Source: Steromphala cineraria (Eukaryota; Mollusca; Gastropoda; Trochida; Trochidae). Taken from it: a DNA stretch of 64,000 nt. The stretch is taken from NCBI GenBank assembly GCA_916613615.1, contig OU744724.1, positions 34,669,607 to 34,733,606 of the forward strand, in the 5' to 3' direction. The position numbers and the translations under genes were made by a program. Shown here in pieces: positions 22,835 to 36,396 of the stretch; position 1 is the first letter of the stretch; the number at the start of each line of letters is the position of its first letter. Under the pieces are notes generated by a model that saw nothing but the letters and a program-made list of their open reading frames with translations, searched no databases and was not told the origin of the DNA.

Positions 22835-24393
22835 TTACATGTATGCACTCAGGTCAATTGCACGAAGCAAGGTACTGTCTTTGAGACCATGGCGAGAACG
22901 GAACTTTCTCTTGGCAATCTCGGATCTAGGCCTTGTGTTGCACTGCCTGCTGCGTTTGTTTCCAAACCACTTCTTGACTTGATCAACACTATTTGATCCT
23001 GAGAGTGCGAGGGCTTCGCACACGGTGGCAGATGGATATGGATGATGAAGGTTTGATAGGTACCAGCTTTCCATGAATTGAACTGCACGTTTGGTCAGAG
23101 GTGGTCTTCGCTTCACGCCTGGAACACTGATACGAGACTGCTTGATGGTTTCTTGTTCCTTTTCTTCCAATAGAGCCAAGCTTTTCTCAACCCGATCCAT
23201 AACCTGAAAAAATAAGAATACTTAAGATTAAACAAGTTGAATTTGAAAACATAATTAACAGAACACTTTGGTAAATAATAAACTGCATTAAAGGACAGAG
23301 CCATAAGAAATAGTTGATTTGAAATTAACAGTTTTGGAAGGAATACATTGCAAAACATCAGATGTGTATATTTTGTTGAGTGAATGTTTACCTGGTGAAT
23401 TTGAACATCAAAGTGCCGACAAAGCCAATCTTTGTAGTGTGCTGTCATCTGAGTATCTGTCATCAGGTTCATCCTTTCCATCTCAATACTTGCAGCATGG
23501 AAGCGGAACAAGGTAGATAATTCTCGTACTTGGTCAGGGAAGCTTTTCTCCAAGTGTCGAAATCTGAAAAGGTAGATAATTGACATGTAAGTCTGCTTGC
23601 GTTTTATAAGTAGGCTTTAAATGCTCTTTCATATGTACATAATAATTGCCTTTAAGTGCATTATTGCACATATGCATATATTGTAAGGAACATTAATTTA
23701 AGGAAGTAACATCGTCACCGTCTTTCTGAACAAATACGTTTAAATCAAAACTAAAAGTTATGTTGATTTAAAAATAGTAAAAATCGTGTTCATTAACATG
23801 ATTAATGAACTTACCTATTTTGCAGACTGCTCTTTCTAATGTGGATAGGAAGTTGATTTTCTTGTAGCATAGAACCAAACAGGACAGTAGGTTGTGAAAC
23901 CTTCTTGCATTCAGTCTCCAAAATCCCTCTTAAATCTTCTAGGACGATTTTGTTGGAAGTGGAAGTCTCAAAGAATTCCAAGGAAAAGGAGCGAGATTCT
24001 GTGTCAGGACTTGGAGCGCTCGTCTCTATGGCTGACAATAGTGATGACATAGGCAAAGATGCTGAATCATCCTCTGACATGTGTTCTTCATCCGGAAGAA
24101 CAGGCGAGTCTGGTTCAATAGATTTGAAGAGAGCACTGAGAGATTTCTGGAACTCATCATCTGAGTTGACTGTGATGTTCTGTGTGTCATCTGAAACAAA
24201 AACAGGTACAATTATATAACAGTCTTAACTCGACGAAAAAGGGTAACGTGTATCTTCCTTAAGTAGTTAAAATATTTTTAATCAATGTTTTATACATACC
24301 TATATCAGATGTGCCTCCAAAGTCAAATGACTCCCAGGACAGAAGGTCTGTAGTAAAGATGTCGGAGGAAAGAGGATATTCGGAATTTGCCAT
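22835..24393 (-). CDS. TALE homeodomain protein, copy 8 (open, core Ile-to-Asn change)
   Basis: Exons are 24300-24393, 23815-24190, 23392-23563 and 22835-23203, all open. Exon 4 reads SGSNSVDQV where other copies read SGSISVDQV. By alignment this is homeodomain position 40, a buried hydrophobic position just before the recognition helix, so Asn there could destabilise the fold. The end of exon 3 has a synonymous change next to the donor. Position 58 is Asn again. The TATA box is at 24448-24456. Confidence 0.85.
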
Positions 24394-25766
24394 GTTTAAC
24401 ACTGATGAAGATGCAGATTGACAATGAGTCGAAGTTGTCAGCAACCACTTTTTATACAGAGTCAAGTTAACTGTGTTCACATGGTCATCAATTTGCCATC
24501 AAAACAAGTTGAACAGCATGTCTAAACGATGAGTACGCACTCAGTGAGTCATTCTCACTGATCCTAATTTAATTAGACTTCTTAAGAAAACACTACTGAT
24601 GGACATAAAGGAAACGATCAACGATGTTTTAACAAAAACAGAAAAAAATCAAAAGCAAACATATTGGAACTGAAGTTATTTTAACCAGTATTTTGTAATT
24701 GGACAAACATTTTGGATACCATTTACTGTTTTGTAAACATTGAGGAAGTGAAACGTTTTCGTTGGTTTCACTCTTGTTTTAGGTGATGAATGTATTGTTA
24801 TTGACAATGATGAAACATTAACATGCCACAAAGTTTTAGACAACAATTACTTGACAAAACTATTTCTGCGATATTACAATTTTCTGCATATTGTGTTTGA
24901 TATTCTTTGTTAATTCTTAGATTTTCTGATAGATAAAAGTTATAAAATTGCATTTTACAATACAATTATATAATTTAAACCCATGTTTACATTTACCATA
25001 TAACCATTTTGTAATACAAAGGAATTAAAAAAATATGAATACTATGATCAAATTTGTTTTGATTGAATGAGTAGTTTTAAACAACTATGATTATAAATGG
25101 AGTTATTTTTGTTCATGAAATAATTGATTTTGAAAATTCTTGGATAGATTGTCAAGAGTACTTTTTTATATGATTTTCAAAAATGTATGATATCAAAGTG
25201 CGTTTTAATAAGAAAACAACTCCTCTTCACTTTACAAATTATATATGGATGTTGGTTAATATCATGTATTGTAATTAAAAACCATTTTCAATTTTGTAGT
25301 GTAATTGCTTTAGCGTGTAGATTGTTTATCATATATCTTAATCTTTGTCGTCATTCCTCAAAACCTTTACAAACCAACGTTAAATTTGTGAAGAAAACTT
25401 GAGTAGTGGATATTGAAACGTCTTTGGTATCCTTTGTCTGTATGACGCATGCTTTTCGCCAAGAAATAGGTCAATTGCTCAGTAGGTTGTTATATTGAGT
25501 TAGGTGTAAATAGAGAAATGTCTCCCATAAGGTTCAAATTGTATCTTTAGTTCCGAAATATCATTGCAAGACGTATTTGTAAATGCAACACATGACAATA
25601 TATTCATTTCAAGGTTTTATTCAAACAAACAACAAATGTAACAAAACATTAATGTAGCATTTCATGTCATGCAAGACGTATACAATAGCACTTCATATTT
25701 GATAACAATCATAACAAGTGGTACACTGTTCATATACAAGTAATTGCAAAGATGTACACAATCAAT

Positions 25767-27325
25767 TTACATGTATGCACTCAGGTCAATTGCACGAAGC
25801 AAGGTACTGTCTTTGAGACCATGGCGAGAACGGAACTTTCTCTTGGCAATCTCGGATCTAGGCCTTGTGTTGCACTGCCTGCTGCGTTTGTTTCCAAACC
25901 ACTTCTTGACTTGATCAACACTAATTGATCCTGAGAGTGCGAGGGCTTCGCACACGGTGGCAGATGGATATGGATGATGAAGGTTTGATAGGTACCAGCT
26001 TTCCATGAATTGAACTGCACGTTTGGTCAGAGGTGGTCTTCGCTTCACGCCTGGAACACTGATACAAGACTGCTTGATGGTTTCTTGTTCCTTTTCTTCC
26101 AATAGAGCCAAGCTTTTCTCAACCCGATCCATAACCTGAAAAAATAAGAATACTTAAGATTAAACAAGTTGAATTTGAAAACATAATTAACAGAACACTT
26201 TGGTAAATAATAAACTGCATTAAAGGACAGAGCCATAAGAAATAGTTGATTTGAAATTAACAGTTTTGGAAGGAATACATTGCAAAACATCAGATGTGTA
26301 TATTTTGTTGAGTGAATGTTTACCTGGTGGATTTGAACATCAAAGTGCCGACAAAGCCAATCTTTGTAGTGTGCTGTCATCTGAGTATCTGTCATCAGGT
26401 TCATCCTTTCCATCTCAATACTTGCAGCATGGAAGCGGAACAAGGTAGATAATTCTCGTACTTGGTCAGGGAAGCTTTTCTCCAAGTGTCGAAATCTGAA
26501 AAGGTAGATAATTGACATGTAAGTCTGCTTGCGTTTTATAAGTAGGCTTTAAATGCTCTTTCATATGTACATAATAATTGCCTTTAAGTGCATTATTGCA
26601 CATATGCATATATTGTAAGGAACATTAATTTAAGGAAGTAACATCGTCACCGTCTTTCTGAACAAATACGTTTAAATCAAAACTAAAAGTTATGTTGATT
26701 TAAAAATAGTAAAAATCGTGTTCATTAACATGATTAATGAACTTACCTATTTTGCAGACTGCTCTTTCTAATGTGGATAGGAAGTTGATTTTCTTGTAGC
26801 ATAGAACCAAACAGGACAGTAGGTTGTGAAACCTTCTTGCATTCAGTCTCCAAAATCCCTCTTAAATCTTCTAGGACGATTTTGTTGGAAGTGGAAGTCT
26901 CAAAGAATTCCAAGGAAAAGGAGCGAGATTCTGTGTCAGGACTTGGAGCGCTCGTCTCTATGGCTGACAATAGTGATGACATAGGCAAAGATGCTGAATC
27001 ATCCTCTGACATGTGTTCTTCATCCGGAAGAACAGGCGAGTCTGGTTCAATAGATTTGAAGAGAGCACTGAGAGATTTCTGGAACTCATCATCTGAGTTG
27101 ACTGTGATGTTCTGTGTGTCATCTGAAACAAAAACAGGTACAATTATATAACAGTCGCAACTCGACGAAAAAGGGTAACGTGTATCTTCCTTAAGTAGTT
27201 AAAATATTTTTAATCAATGTTTTATACATACCTATATCAGATGTGCCTCCAAAGTCAAATGACTCCCAGGACAGAAGGTCTGTAGTAAAGATGTCGGAGG
27301 AAAGAGGATATTCGGAATTTGCCAT
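25767..27325 (-). CDS. TALE homeodomain protein, copy 9 (intact, 336 aa)
   Basis: Exons are 27232-27325, 26747-27122, 26324-26495 and 25767-26135. The only protein-level change seen in exon 4 is Arg-to-Cys ahead of the homeodomain (KQSCISV). Homeodomain residues equal copy 1, and exon 2 is of the class seen in copies 5-8. The TATA box is at 27380-27388. Confidence 0.86.
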
Positions 27326-28400
27326 GTTTAACACTGATGAAGATGCAGATTGACAATGAGTCGAAGTTGTCAGCAACCACTTTTTATACAGAGTCAAGTT
27401 AACTGTGTTCACATGGTCATCAATTTGCCATCAAAACAAGTTGAACAGCATGTCTAAACGATGAGTACGCACTCAGTGAGTCATTCTCACTGATCCTAAT
27501 TTAATTAGACTTCTTAAGAAAACACTACTGATGGACATACAGGAAACGATCAACGATGTTTTAACAAAAACAGAAAAAAATCAAAAGCAAACATATTGGA
27601 ACTGAAGTTATTTTAACCAGTATTTTGTAATTGGACAAACATTTTGGATACCATTTACTGTTTTGTAAACATTGAGGAAGTGAAACGTTTTCGTTGGTTT
27701 CACTCTTGTTTTAGGTGATGAATGTATTGTTATTGACAATGATGAAACATTAACATGCCACAAAGTTTTAGACAACAATTACTTGACAAAACTATTTCTG
27801 CGATATTACAATTTTCTGCATATTGTGTTTGATATTCTTTGTTAATTCTTAGATTTTCTGATAGATAAAAGTTATAAAATTGCATTTTACAATACAATTA
27901 TATAATTTAAACCCATGTTTACATTTACCATATAACCATTTTGTAATACAAAGGAATTAAAAAAATATGAATACTATGATCAAATTTGTTTTGATTGAAT
28001 GAGTAGTTTTAAACAACTATGATTATAAATGGAGTTATTTTTGTTCATGAAATAATTGATTTTGAAAATTCTTGGATAGATTGTCAAGAGTACTTTTTTA
28101 TATGATTTTCAAAAATGTATGATATCAAAGTGCGTTTTAATAAGAAAACAACTCCTCTTCACATTACAAATTATATATGGATGTTGGTTAATATCATGAA
28201 TTGTAATTAAAAACCATTTTCAATTTTGTAGTGTAATTGCTTTAGCGTGTAGATTGTTTATCATATATCTTAATCTTTGTCGTCATTCCTCAAAACCTTT
28301 ACAAACCAACGTTAAATTTGTGAAGAAAACTTGAGTAGTGGATATTGAAACGTCTTTGATATCCTTTGTCTGTATGACGCATGCTTTTCGCCAAGAAATA

Positions 28401-28970
28401 GGTCAATTGCTCAGTAGGTTGTTATATTGAGTTAGGTGTAAATAGAGAAGTGTCTCCCATAAGGTTCAAATTGTATCTTTAGTTCCGAAATATCATTGCA
28501 AGACGTATTTGTAAATGCAACACATGACAATATATTCATTTCAAGGTTTTATTCAAACAAACAACAAATGTAACAAAACATTAATGTAGCATTTCATGTC
28601 ATGCAAGACGTATACAATAGCACTTCATATTTGATAACAATCATAACAAGTGGTACACTGTTCATATACAAGTAATTGCAAAGATGTACACAATCAATTT
28701 ACATGTATGCACTCAGGTCAATTGCACGAAGCAAGGTACTGTCTTTGAGACCATGGCGAGAACGGAACTTTCTCTTGGCAATCTCGGATCTAGGCCTTGT
28801 GTTGCACTGCCTGCTGCGTTTGTTTCCAAACCACTTCTTGACTTGATCAACACTAATTGATCCTGAGAGTGCGAGGGCTTCGCACACGGTGGCAGATGGA
28901 TATGGATGATGAAGGTTTGATAGGTACCAGCTTTCCATGAATTGAACTGCACGTTTGGTCAGAGGTTGTT
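28401..28970. repeat. Partial tandem duplication of the gene 3' end (units 10/11 junction)
   Basis: The segment from the spacer motif taggtcaattgctc to mid exon 4 occurs twice in a row (from about 28400 and again from 28970). The breakpoint shares only a few bases (tagg or shorter). This suggests end joining or replication slippage rather than crossing-over between aligned units. Confidence 0.85.
28699..28967 (-). pseudogene. TALE homeobox gene copy 10: orphan 3' part of exon 4
   Basis: Only the 3' 269 bp of exon 4, with the homeodomain and stop, are present, followed by the normal 3' UTR and AATAAA (28548-28553). At 28967-28970 the sequence jumps from inside exon 4 (gtcagaggttgt) back to spacer sequence (taggtcaattgctc) lying 3' of the next copy. 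Exons 1-3 and the promoter are absent. This is a partial tandem duplication of about 570 bp. It could be read only through from elsewhere. Confidence 0.9.
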
Positions 28971-29269
28971 AGGTCAATTGCTCAGTAGGTTGTTATATTG
29001 AGTTAGGTGTAAATAGAGAAGTGTCTCCCATAAGGTTCAAATTGTATCTTTAGTTCCGAAATATCATTGCAAGACGTATTTGTAAATGCAACACATGACA
29101 ATATATTCATTTCAAGGTTTTATTCAAACAAACAACAAATGTAACAAAACATTAATGTAGCATTTCATGTCATGCAAGACGTATACAATAGCACTTCATA
29201 TTTGATAACAATCATAACAAGTGATAAACTGTTCATATACAAGTAATTGCAAAGATGTACACAATCAAT

Positions 29270-30818
29270 TTACATGTATGCACTCAGGTCAATTGCACGA
29301 AGCAAGGTACTGTCTTTGAGACCATGGCGAGAACGGAACTTTCTCTTGGCAATCTCGGATCTAGGCCTTGTGTTGCACTGCCTGCTGCGTTTGTTTCCAA
29401 ACCACTTCTTGACTTGATCAACACTAATTGATCCTGAGAGTGCGAGGGCTTCGCACACGGTGGCAGATGGATATGGATGATGAAGGTTTGATAGGTACTA
29501 GCTTTCCATGAATTGAACTGCAGGTTTGGTCTTCGCTTCACGCCTGGAACACTGATACGAGACTGCTTGATGGTTTCTTGTTCCTTTTCTTCCAATAGAG
29601 CCAAGCTTTTCTCAACCCGATCCATAACCTGAAAAAATAAGAATACTTAAGATTAAACAAGTTGAATTTGAAAACATAATTAACAGAACACTTTGGTAAA
29701 TAATAAACTACATTAAAGGACAGAGCCATAAGAAATAGTTGATTTGAAATTAACAGTTTTGGAAGGAATACATTGCAAAACATCAGATGTGTATATTTTG
29801 TTGAGTGAATGTTTACCTGGTGGATTTGAACATCAAAGTGCCGACAAAGCCAATCTTTGTAGTGTGCTGTCATCTGAGTATCTGTCATCAGGTTCATCCT
29901 TTCCATCTCAATACTTGCAGCATGGAAGCGGAACAAGGTAGATAATTCTCGTACTTGGTCAGGGAAGCTTTTCTCCAAGTGTCGAAATCTGAAAAGGTAG
30001 ATAATTGACATGTAAGTCTGCTTGCGTTTTATAAGTAGGCTTTAAATGCTCTTTCATATGTACATAATAATTGCCTTTAAGTGCATTATTGCACATATGC
30101 ATATATTGTAAGGAACATTAATTTAAGGAAGTAACATCGTCACCGTCTTTCTGAACAAATACGTTTAAATCAAAACTAAAAGTTATGTTGATTTAAAAAT
30201 AGTAAAAATCGTGTTCATTAACATGATTAATGAACTTACCTATTTTGCAGACTGCTCTTTCTAATGTGGATAGGAAGTTGATTTTCTTGTAGCATAGAAC
30301 CAAACAGGACAGAAGGTTGTGAAACCTTCTTGCATTCAGTCTCCAAAATCCCTCTTAAATCTTCTAGGACGATTTTGTTGGAAGTGGAAGTCTCAAAGAA
30401 TTCCAAGGAAAAGGAGCGAGATTCTGTGTCAGGACTTGGAGCGCTCGTCTCTATGGCGAGCGATAGTGATGACATAGGCAAAGATGCTGAATCATCCTCT
30501 GACATGTGTTCTTCATCCGGAAGAACAGGCGAGTCTGGTTCAATAGATTTGAAGAGAGCACTGAGAGATTTCTGGAACTCATCATCTGAGTTGACTGTGA
30601 TGTTCTGTGTGTCATCTGAAACAAAAACAGGTACAATTATATAACAGTCGCAACTCGACGAAAAAGGGTAACGTGTATCTTCCTTAAGTAGTTAAAATAT
30701 TTTTAATCAATGTTTTATACATACCTATATCAGATGTGCCTCCAAAGTCAAATGACTCCCAGGACATAAGGTCTGTAGTAAAAATGTCGTAGGAAAGAGG
30801 ATATTCGGAATTTGCCAT
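29270..30818 (-). pseudogene. TALE homeobox gene copy 11: 10-bp deletion and nonsense change in the homeodomain
   Basis: Exons 1-3 (30725-30818, 30240-30615, 29817-29988) are open, and the TATA box (30873-30881) is present. Exon 4 (29270-29628) lacks 10 bp near 29523-29530 at the start of the homeodomain, so the remainder is read out of frame to about 29284. Independently, the homeodomain helix 1 Trp codon (position 19) has become TAG near 29500. Exon 1 has Ser-to-Tyr (PLSYDI). A product would keep the N-terminal region with a scrambled tail and no homeodomain. Confidence 0.88.
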
Positions 30819-32192
30819 GTTTAACACTGATGAAGATGCAGATTGACAATGAGTCGAAGTTGTCAGCAACCACTTTTTATACAGAGTCAAGTTAACTGTG
30901 TTCACATGGTCATCAATTTGCCATCAAAACAAGTTGAACAGCATGTCTAAACGATGAGTACGCACTCAGTGAGTCATTCTCACTGATCCTAATTTAATTA
31001 GACTTCTTAAGAAAACACTACTGATGGACATACAGGAAACGATCAACGATGTTTTAACAAAAACAGAAAAAAATCAAAAGCAAACATATTGGAACTGAAG
31101 TTATTTTAACCAGTATTTTGTAATTGGACAAACATTTTGGATACCATTTACTGTTTTGTAAACATTGAGGAAGTGAAACGTTTTCGTTGGTTTCACTCTT
31201 GTTTTAGGTGATGAATGTATTGTTATTGACAATGATGAAACATTAACATGCCACAAAGTTTTAGACAACAATTACTTGACAAAACTATTTCTGCGATATT
31301 ACAATTTTCTGCATATTGTGTTTGATATTCTTTGTTAATTCTTAGATTTTCTGATAGATAAAAGTTATAAAATTGCATTTTACAATACAATTATATAATT
31401 TAAACCCATGTTTACATTTACCATATAACCATTTTGTAATACAAAGGAATTAAAAAAATATAATTTTCTATGATCAAATTTGTTTTGATTGAATGAGTAG
31501 TTTTAAACAACTATGATTATAAATGGAGTTATTTTTGTTCATGAAATAATTGATTTTGAAAATTTTTGGATAGATTGTCAAGAGTACTTTTTTATATGAT
31601 TTTCTAAAATGTATGATATCAAAGTGCGTTTTAATAAGAAAACAACTCCTCTTCACATTACAAATTATATATGGATGTTGGTTAATATCATGTATTGTAA
31701 TTAAAAACCATTTTCAATTTTGTAGTGTAATTGCTTTAGCGTGTAGATTGTTTATCATATATCTTAATCTTTGTCGTCATTCCTCAAAACCTTTACAAAC
31801 CAACGTTAAATTTGTGAAGAAAACTTGAGTAGTGGATATTGAAACGTCTTTGGTATCCTTTGTCTGTATGACGCATGCTTTTCGCCAAGAAATAGGTCAA
31901 TTGCTCAGTAGGTTGTTATATTGAGTTAGGTGTAAATAGAGAAGTGTCTCCCATAAGGTTCAAATTGTATCTTTAGTTCCGAAATATCATTGCAAGACGT
32001 ATTTGTAAATGCAACACATGACAATATATTCATTTCAAGGTTTTATTCAAACAAACAACAAATGTAACAAAACATTAATGTAGCATTTCATGTCATGCAA
32101 GACGTATACAATAGCACTTCATATTTGATAACAATCATAACAAGTGGTACACTGTTCATATACAAGTAATTGCAAAGATGTACACAATCAAT

Positions 32193-33707
32193 TTACATGT
32201 ATGCACTCAGGTCAATTGCACGAAGCAAGGTACTGTCTTTGAGACCATGGCGAGAACGGAACTTTCTCTTGGCAATCTCGGATCTAGGCCTTGTGTTGCA
32301 CTGCCTGCTGCGTTTGTTTCCAAACCACTTCTTGACTTGATCAACACTAATTGATCCTGAGAGTGCGAGGGCTTCGCACACGGTGACAGATCGGTACCAG
32401 CTTTCCATGAATTGAACTGCACGTTTGGTCAGAGGTGGTCTTCGCTTCACGCCTGGAACACTGATACGAGACTGCTTGATGGTTTCTTGTTCCTTTTCTT
32501 CCAATAGAGCCAAGCTTTTCTCAACCCGATCCATAACCTGAAAAAATAAGAAAATACTTAAGATTAAACAAAGTTGAATTTGAAAACATAATTAACAGAA
32601 CACTTTGGTAAAGAATAAACTGCATTAAAGGACAGAGCCATAAGAAATAGTTGATTTGAAATTAACAGTTTTGGAAGGAATACATTGCAAAACATCAGAT
32701 GTGTATATTTTGTTGAGTGAATGTTTACCTGGTGGATTTGAACATCAAAGTGCCGACAAAGCCAATCTTTGTAGTGTGCTGTCATCTGAGTATCTGTCAT
32801 CAGGTTCATCCTTTCCATCTCAATACTTGCAGCATGGAAGCGGAAAAAGGTAGATAATTCTCGTACTTGGTCAGGGAAGCTTTTCTCCAAGTGTCGAAAT
32901 CTGAAAAGGTAGATAATTGATATGTAAGTCTGCTTGCGTTTTATAAGTAGGCTTTAAACGCTCTTTCATATGTACATAATAATTGCCTTTAAGTGCATTA
33001 TTGCACATATGCATATATTGTAAGGAACATTAATTTAAGGAAGTCACAGTCTTTCTGAACAAATACGTTTAAATCAAAACTAACAGTTATGTTAAATTCG
33101 TGTTAATTAACATGATTAATGAACTTACCTATTTTGCAGACTGCTCTCTCTAATGTGGATAGGAAGTTGATTTTCTTGTAGCATAGAACCAAACAGGACA
33201 GTAGGTTGTGAAACCTTCTTGCATTCAGTCTCCAAAATCCCTCTTAAATCTTCTAGGACGATTTTGTTGGAAGTGGAAGTCTCAAAGAATTCCAAGGAAA
33301 AGGAGCGAGATTCTGTGTCAGGACTTGGAGCGCTCGTCTCTATGGCTGACAATAGTGATGACATAGGCAAAGATGCTGAATCATCCTCTGACATGTGTTC
33401 TTCATCTGGAAGAACAGGCGAGTCTGGTTCAATAGATTTGAAGAGAGCACTGAGAGATTTCTGGAACTCATCATCTGAGTTGACTGTGATGTTCTGTGTG
33501 TCATCTGAAACAAAAACAGGTACAATTATATAACAGTCGCAACTCGACGAAAAAGGGTAACGTGTATCTTCCTTAAGTAGTTAAAATATTTTTAATCAAT
33601 GTTTTATACATACCTATATCAGATGTGCCTCCAAAGTCAAATGACTCCCAGGACAGAAGGTCTGTAGTAAAGATGTCGGAGGAAAGAGGATATTCGGAAT
33701 TTGCCAT
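32193..33707 (-). CDS. TALE homeodomain protein, copy 12 (328 aa; TALE loop deleted in frame)
   Basis: Exons are 33614-33707, 33129-33504, 32729-32900 and 32193-32537. A 24-bp in-frame deletion near 32393 joins WYRS directly to VTVC, removing NLHHPYPS. That is the end of helix 1 and the loop containing the TALE PYP motif. The recognition helix WFGNKRSR is untouched. The frame is open, but the homeodomain is unlikely to fold normally, so this may be a functional pseudogene. Ser-Tyr-Arg and Val variants link it to copies 14-21 and 23. The TATA box is at 33762-33770. Confidence 0.8.
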
Positions 33708-35085
33708 GTTTAACACTGATGAAGATGCAGATTGACAATGAGTCGAAGTTGTCAGCAACCACTTTTTATACAGAGTCAAGTTAACTGTGTTCACATGGTC
33801 ATCAATTTGCCATCAAAACAAGTTGAACAGCATGTCTAAACGATGAGTACGCACTCAGTGAGTCATTCTCACTGATCCTAATTTAATTAGACTTCTTAAG
33901 AAAACACTACTGATGGACATAAAGGAAACGATCAACGATGTTTTAACAAAAACAGAAAAAAATCAAAAGCAAACATATTGGAACTGAAGTTATTTTAACC
34001 AGTATTTTGTAATTGGACAAACATTTTGGATACCATTTACTGTTTTGTAAACATTGAGGAAGTGAAACGTTTTCGTTGGTTTCACTCTTGTTTTAGGTGA
34101 TGAATGTATTGTTATTGACAATGATGAAACATTAACATGCCACAAAGTTTTAGACAACAATTACTTGACAAAACTATTTCTGCGATATTACAATTTTCTG
34201 CATATTGTGTTTGATATTCTTTGTTAATTCTAAGATTTTCTGATAGATAAAAGTTATAAAATTGCATTTTACAATACAATTATATAATTTAAACCCATGT
34301 TTACATTTACCATATAACCATTTTGTAATACAAAGGAATTAAAAAAATATAATTTTCTATGATCAAATTTGTTTTGATTGAATGAGTAGTTTTAAACAAC
34401 TATGATTATAAATGGAGTTATTTTTGTTCATGAAATAATTGATTTTGAAAATTCTTGGATAGATTGTCAAGAGTACTTTTTTATATGATTTTCAAAAATG
34501 TATGATATCAAAGTGCGTTTTAATAAGAAAACAACTCCTCTTCACATTACAAATTATATATGGATGTTGGTTAATATCATGTATTGTCATTAAAAACCAT
34601 TTTCAATTTTGTAGTGTAATTGCTTTAGCGTGTAGATTGTTTATCATATATCTTAATCTTTGTCGTCATTCCTCAAAACCAACGTTAAATTTGTGAAGAA
34701 AACTTGAGTAGTGGATATTGAAACGTCTTTGGTATCCTTTGTCTGTATGACGCATGCTTTTCGCCAAGAAATAGGTCAATTGCTCAGTAGGTTGTTATAT
34801 TGAGTTAGGTGTAAATAGAGAAGTGTCTCCCATAAGGTTCAAATTGTATCTTTAGTTCCGAAATATCATTGCAAGACGTATTTGTAAATGCAACACATGA
34901 CAATATATTCATTTCAAGGTTTTATTCAAACAAACAACAAATGTAACAAAACATTAATGTAGCATTTCATGTCATGCAAGACGTATACAATAGCACTTCA
35001 TATTTGATAACAATCATAACAAGTGGTACACTGTTCATATACAAGTAATTGCAAAGATGTACACAATCAATTTACATGTATGCAC

Positions 35086-36396
35086 TCAGCTTTCCATGAA
35101 TTGAACTGCACGTTTGGTCAGAGGTGGTCTTCGCTTCACGCCTGGAACACTGATACGAGACTGCTTGATGGTTTCTTGTTCCTTTTCTTCCAATAGAGCC
35201 AAGCTTTTCTCAACCCGATCCATAACCTGAAAAAATAAGAAAATACTTAAGATTAAACAAAGTTGAATTTGAAAACATAATTAACAGAACACTTTGGTAA
35301 AGAATAAACTGCATTAAAGGACAGAGCCATAAGAAATAGTTGATTTGAAATTAACAGTTTTGGAAGGAATACATTGCAAAACATCAGATGTGTATATTTT
35401 GTTGAGTGAATGTTTACCTGGTGGATTTGAACATCAAAGTGCCGACAAAGCCAATCTTTGTAGTGTGCTGTCATCTGAGTATCTGTCATCAGGTTCATCC
35501 TTTCCATCTCAATACTTGCAGCATGGAAGCGGAAAAAGGTAGATAATTCTCGTACTTGGTCAGGGAAGCTTTTCTCCAAGTGTCGAAATCTGAAAAGGTA
35601 GATAATTGATATGTAAGTCTGCTTGCGTTTTATAAGTAGGCTTTAAACGCTCTTTCATATGTACATAATAATTGCCTTTAAGTGCATTATTGCACATATG
35701 CATATATTGTAAGGAACATTAATTTAAGGAAGTCACAGTCTTTCTGAACAAATACGTTTAAATCAAAACTAACAGTTATGTTAAATTCGTGTTAATTAAC
35801 ATGATTAATGAACTTACCTATTTTGCAGACTGCTCTCTCTAATGTGGATAGGAAGTTGATTTTCTTGTAGCATAGAACCAAACAGGACAGTAGGTTGTGA
35901 AACCTTCTTGCATTCAGTCTCCAAAATCCCTCTTAAATCTTCTAGGACGATTTTGTTGGAAGTGGAAGTCTCAAAGAATTCCAAGGAAAAGGAGCGAGAT
36001 TCTGTGTCAGGACTTGGAACGCTCGTCTCTATGGCTGACAATAGTGATGACATAGGCAAAGATGCTGAATCATCCTCTGACATGTGTTCTTCATCCGGAA
36101 GAACAGGCGAGTCTGGTTCAATAGATTTGAAGAGAGCACTGAGAGATTTCTGGAACTCATCATCTGAGTTGACTGTGATGTTCTGTGTGTCATCTGAAAC
36201 AAAAACAGGTACAATTATATAACAGTCGCAACTCGACGAAAAAGGGTAACGTGTATCTTCCTTAAGTAGTTAAAATATTTTTAATCAATGTTTTATACAT
36301 ACCTATATCAGATGTGCCTCCAAAGTCAAATGACTCCCAGGACAGAAGGTCTGTAGTAAAGATGTCGGAGGAAAGAGGATATTCGGAATTTGCCAT
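35086..36396 (-). pseudogene. TALE homeobox gene copy 13: homeodomain deleted, truncated frame
   Basis: Exons 1-3 are intact (36303-36396, 35818-36193, 35418-35589), and so is the TATA box (36451-36459). A deletion of about 220 bp joins codon Met-Glu-Ser of helix 1 to the last bases of the gene, creating TGA at 35086-35088. Exon 4 is thus 35086-35226 and encodes 46 residues (Val plus 45) ending in QFMES. The predicted product of about 260 residues keeps the N-terminal region and exon 3 but lacks nearly all of the homeodomain. It could be inert or act by competing for partners. Confidence 0.88.
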
